Source: Gramella jeungdoensis (GTDB lineage: Bacteria; Bacteroidota; Bacteroidia; Flavobacteriales; Flavobacteriaceae). From it: a DNA stretch of 64,000 bases. The notes beneath the pieces are model-generated. The model was not told the origin of the DNA. It saw only the letters and a program-made list of their open reading frames with translations, and searched no databases. A program made the position numbers and the translations under genes. The stretch is taken from NCBI RefSeq assembly GCF_023805255.1, contig NZ_JAMSCK010000002.1, positions 186,001-250,000 on the forward strand, read 5' to 3'. Shown here piece after piece: positions 61,678 to 64,000 of this stretch; the first letter of the stretch is position 1; every line of letters begins with the position of its first letter.

Positions 61678-64000
61678 TTGAGGAACAACTACCTTAAATT
61701 GTCTGTACCGGTACGCCTTACTTTCCTGATATTACTGGTATTTTCGCTGGATTCTGTGGCTCAGGAAACGCCGCAGGATACCACCGCGACTGGCTATGTA
61801 CTGGGTGATATCAGCCTTCCAGATCCAGAAAGTATCGTTTCTAAATACGAGTACGACCCTATTCTTGACCGTTATTTCTATAAAGAAAGCCTTGGAGATA
61901 TAAATCTGGGCCTGCCTCTTGTACTTACTCCTGAAGAATTCGAAGATCTTGTACTGGATGAGGAAATGCGTAACTACTTCAAACTTAAGAATGACGCGCT
62001 TACAGGTAGGAAAGAGGGATCGGAAGATATTCAACGCGATCTGTTGCCAGATTTTTATGTGAACAATAACTTTTTTGAGACCATTTTTGGCGGAACCGAA
62101 ATTGATATAGTCCCCCAGGGTTCGGTGGAAATGGATCTTGGCTTGCTATTTACTAAACAGGATAATCCCGCATTTTCACCCAGAAACAGAAGAAACCTTT
62201 CCTTTGATTTTGATCAGCGTATAAGCCTGAGTCTTCTTGGACAAATTGGAGAGAGGCTGCAAGTGACCGCGAATTATGATACCGAGTCCACCTTTGATTT
62301 TCAGAATCAGTTGAAGCTGGAATATACGCCCAATGAAGATGATATTGTACAGAAGATCGAGGTTGGTAATGTAAACATGCCACTCAATAATGCCCTGATC
62401 CAGGGTGCCCAGAGCCTTTTTGGTTTCAAGACCGAACTTCAGTTCGGGAAGACCAGGATCACCGGTGTGTTTTCTGAACAAAAGTCTGAAAGAAGAACCG
62501 TGAACGTTGAAGGCGGCGCAACGGTGGAAGAATTCGAAAAGTTCGCTTTGGATTACGATCAGGACCGGCACTTTTTCCTTTCGCATTATTTCCGGGATAA
62601 TTATGATGAGGCCTTAAGGAATTATCCCTTTATAAATTCCAATATTCAGATTAAAAGGATTCAGGTCTGGATAACCAACAGGACCAATAATATTCAGAAC
62701 CTTACCGATACAAGGAATATTGTTGCCATTCAGGATCTTGGAGAAACGAATGTTCCGGGAAATATTGGTCTCGATAACCCACCAGGAGGATTCTTTAATC
62801 AGCCGACAGGGGCATTCCCGGATAACCGAAACAATGATTTTAACCCTTTCGGAATTACAGGTCCGCAGGAATCTGTGCTTACTCCTGCCATTCGAGATAT
62901 AGCAACTGTTGAAAGCGGTTTTGGCGGAGTGACGGTTTCAGAAGGAACCGATTATGCAAAACTGGAAAATGCCCGCCAGCTTAAACCAAATGAATATACC
63001 GTAAACACTCAGTTAGGTTATATTTCACTTAACCAGAGGCTGAGTAATGATGAGGTGCTCGCGGTTGCATTTCAATATACCATTAACGGTGAGGTTTATC
63101 AGGTGGGTGAATTTGCGAATGACGGGGTGAATTCAACATCCAATAATCCTGAGCAGCAACCCGATACAGGTTCCAATCCAAGGGCAAATCAGAACCTTGT
63201 GGTAAAATTACTAAAAAGTACTATTACCAATGTGAATGAGCCTATCTGGGACCTGATGATGAAGAACATATACAGCCTCGGGGCATACCAGCTGGAAAGG
63301 GAAGATTTCAGGATGAATATTCTTTATACAGATCCACAACCTTTAAACTATATAAAACCGGCCGAAGGAACCACCCTGCCGCCAGATGTTGCCGAGACAC
63401 CATTGCTTAGGGTTTTCAGATTAGACCAGTTAAATACTAATAATGATCCCATCAATGGGGGCGACGGTTTCTTTGATTATGTGCCACAGATAACCATAGA
63501 TCCACAGAATGGTAATATCATATTTACCACGGTAGAACCATTCGGAAAACACCTGTTTGATAAACTGGACGAAACACCCAATACAGGAACTGAAGATTAT
63601 ACCATTCCCGAAACCTGGAATGAGAACCAGCAGAAATATGTGTTCCGTGCGATGTATCGCACTACAAAAACCCAGGCAGAGCAGGAGGAGGCCGATAAGA
63701 ACAAATTCCAGTTAAAGGGTAGGTACAAATCGGCGGAGGTGGAAGGTATCCCTATTGGTTTCAATTTACCACCGGGATCTGTTACGGTTACTGCCGGTGG
63801 AAGAATACTTCAGGAAGGAGTGGATTATGTGGTGAACTATGAGCTGGGAAGGGTGCAGATACTTGACGAGGCCTTATTGGCTTCAGATATCCCCATCCAG
63901 GTGAATACTGAAAACAATGCCTTATTCGGTCAGCAGACCAAACGATTTACAGGGATAAACGTGGAGCACCAGTTCAATGAGAACTTTCTTATTGGCGGTA
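61678..64000 (+). CDS. sprA: Gliding motility / type IX secretion translocon SprA (partial)
   Basis: The first 774 codons of a very large gene; it continues past the window. The start is TTG at 61678, five bases after ruvA, giving MRNNYLKLSVPVRLTFLILLVFSLDSVAQETPQD with a clear signal peptide. Diagnostic stretches include GTEIDIVPQGSVEMDLGLLF, RISLSLLGQIGERLQVTANYDTESTFDFQNQ, IKRIQVWITNRTN and PPGSVTVTAGGRILQEGVDYVVNYELGRVQIL. SprA (Sov in Porphyromonas) is the outer-membrane conduit of type IX secretion, normally about 2400 residues. No ATG gives a full signal peptide. Confidence 0.93.
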   Translation, partial: MRNNYLKLSVPVRLTFLILLVFSLDSVAQETPQDTTATGYVLGDISLPDPESIVSKYEYDPILDRYFYKESLGDINLGLPLVLTPEEFEDLVLDEEMRNYFKLKNDALTGRKEGSEDIQRDLLPDFYVNNNFFETIFGGTEIDIVPQGSVEMDLGLLFTKQDNPAFSPRNRRNLSFDFDQRISLSLLGQIGERLQVTANYDTESTFDFQNQLKLEYTPNEDDIVQKIEVGNVNMPLNNALIQGAQSLFGFKTELQFGKTRITGVFSEQKSERRTVNVEGGATVEEFEKFALDYDQDRHFFLSHYFRDNYDEALRNYPFINSNIQIKRIQVWITNRTNNIQNLTDTRNIVAIQDLGETNVPGNIGLDNPPGGFFNQPTGAFPDNRNNDFNPFGITGPQESVLTPAIRDIATVESGFGGVTVSEGTDYAKLENARQLKPNEYTVNTQLGYISLNQRLSNDEVLAVAFQYTINGEVYQVGEFANDGVNSTSNNPEQQPDTGSNPRANQNLVVKLLKSTITNVNEPIWDLMMKNIYSLGAYQLEREDFRMNILYTDPQPLNYIKPAEGTTLPPDVAETPLLRVFRLDQLNTNNDPINGGDGFFDYVPQITIDPQNGNIIFTTVEPFGKHLFDKLDETPNTGTEDYTIPETWNENQQKYVFRAMYRTTKTQAEQEEADKNKFQLKGRYKSAEVEGIPIGFNLPPGSVTVTAGGRILQEGVDYVVNYELGRVQILDEALLASDIPIQVNTENNALFGQQTKRFTGINVEHQFNENFLIGG

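Overview
The window is chromosomal DNA from a member of the Bacteroidota, almost certainly a marine-type Flavobacteriaceae (the Gramella/Christiangramia/Salegentibacter group is a guess from overall gene content, not a proven placement). The evidence is the alternative complex III operon followed by cytochrome oxidase genes, sprA (gliding and type IX secretion) next to ruvA, YceI and CBM9/DUF5916 outer-membrane proteins, TAnnTTTG promoter boxes, near absence of Shine-Dalgarno sites, and AT-rich codon use. No rRNA, tRNA, insertion sequence, prophage or CRISPR array was seen.

Region 1 (1-2208, minus strand) holds a YceI-like gene cut by the window edge, an outer-membrane porin and a second YceI protein. 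Region 2 (2886-25338) is a complete Wzx/Wzy-type capsule or exopolysaccharide locus. It opens with an UpxY/NusG-like antiterminator and a structured leader. Sugar-nucleotide genes follow (manC, gmd, fcl for GDP-L-fucose; ugd for UDP-glucuronate), then an AT-rich core with flippase, polymerase, five GT4-like glycosyltransferases, two unusual kinase-fold proteins and a WecG/TagA transferase. It ends with a WecA-like initiating transferase, Wza, Wzc and a Wzi-like protein. The predicted product is an acidic, fucose-containing polymer. The locus is bracketed by two related mosaic intergenic repeats (about 2342-2772 and 25348-25935) built of degenerate 7-bp tandem repeats, a GTCATT...GGAATCT element and a 67-bp direct repeat that matches at 65 positions.

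Region 3 (26017-32728) has a CHASE/PAS histidine kinase with its response regulator, a phosphoesterase, small hypothetical proteins, an AsmA-like anchored protein and a tandem UspA protein. Region 4 (32821-37416) is the rimP-nusA-infB operon, headed by a promoter and a terminator-like hairpin before the first codon. Region 5 (37484-50202) is a SPOR-domain gene and the actABCDEF-coxBA respiratory operon (quinol to oxygen).

Region 6 (50206-64000) carries a DUF5916 outer-membrane protein, ruvB, a cytochrome P450, an AraC-type regulator, a lipoprotein of unknown function, a DUF4242 protein, queG, maeB, ruvA and the first part of sprA, which runs off the window. The most unusual signals are the heptad-repeat elements flanking the capsule locus, the alternative hairpins in the capsule leader, the nucleotidyltransferase-kinase fusion beside an APH-like kinase, the leader hairpin of rimP-nusA-infB, and a long unexplained hairpin near 56131-56188.
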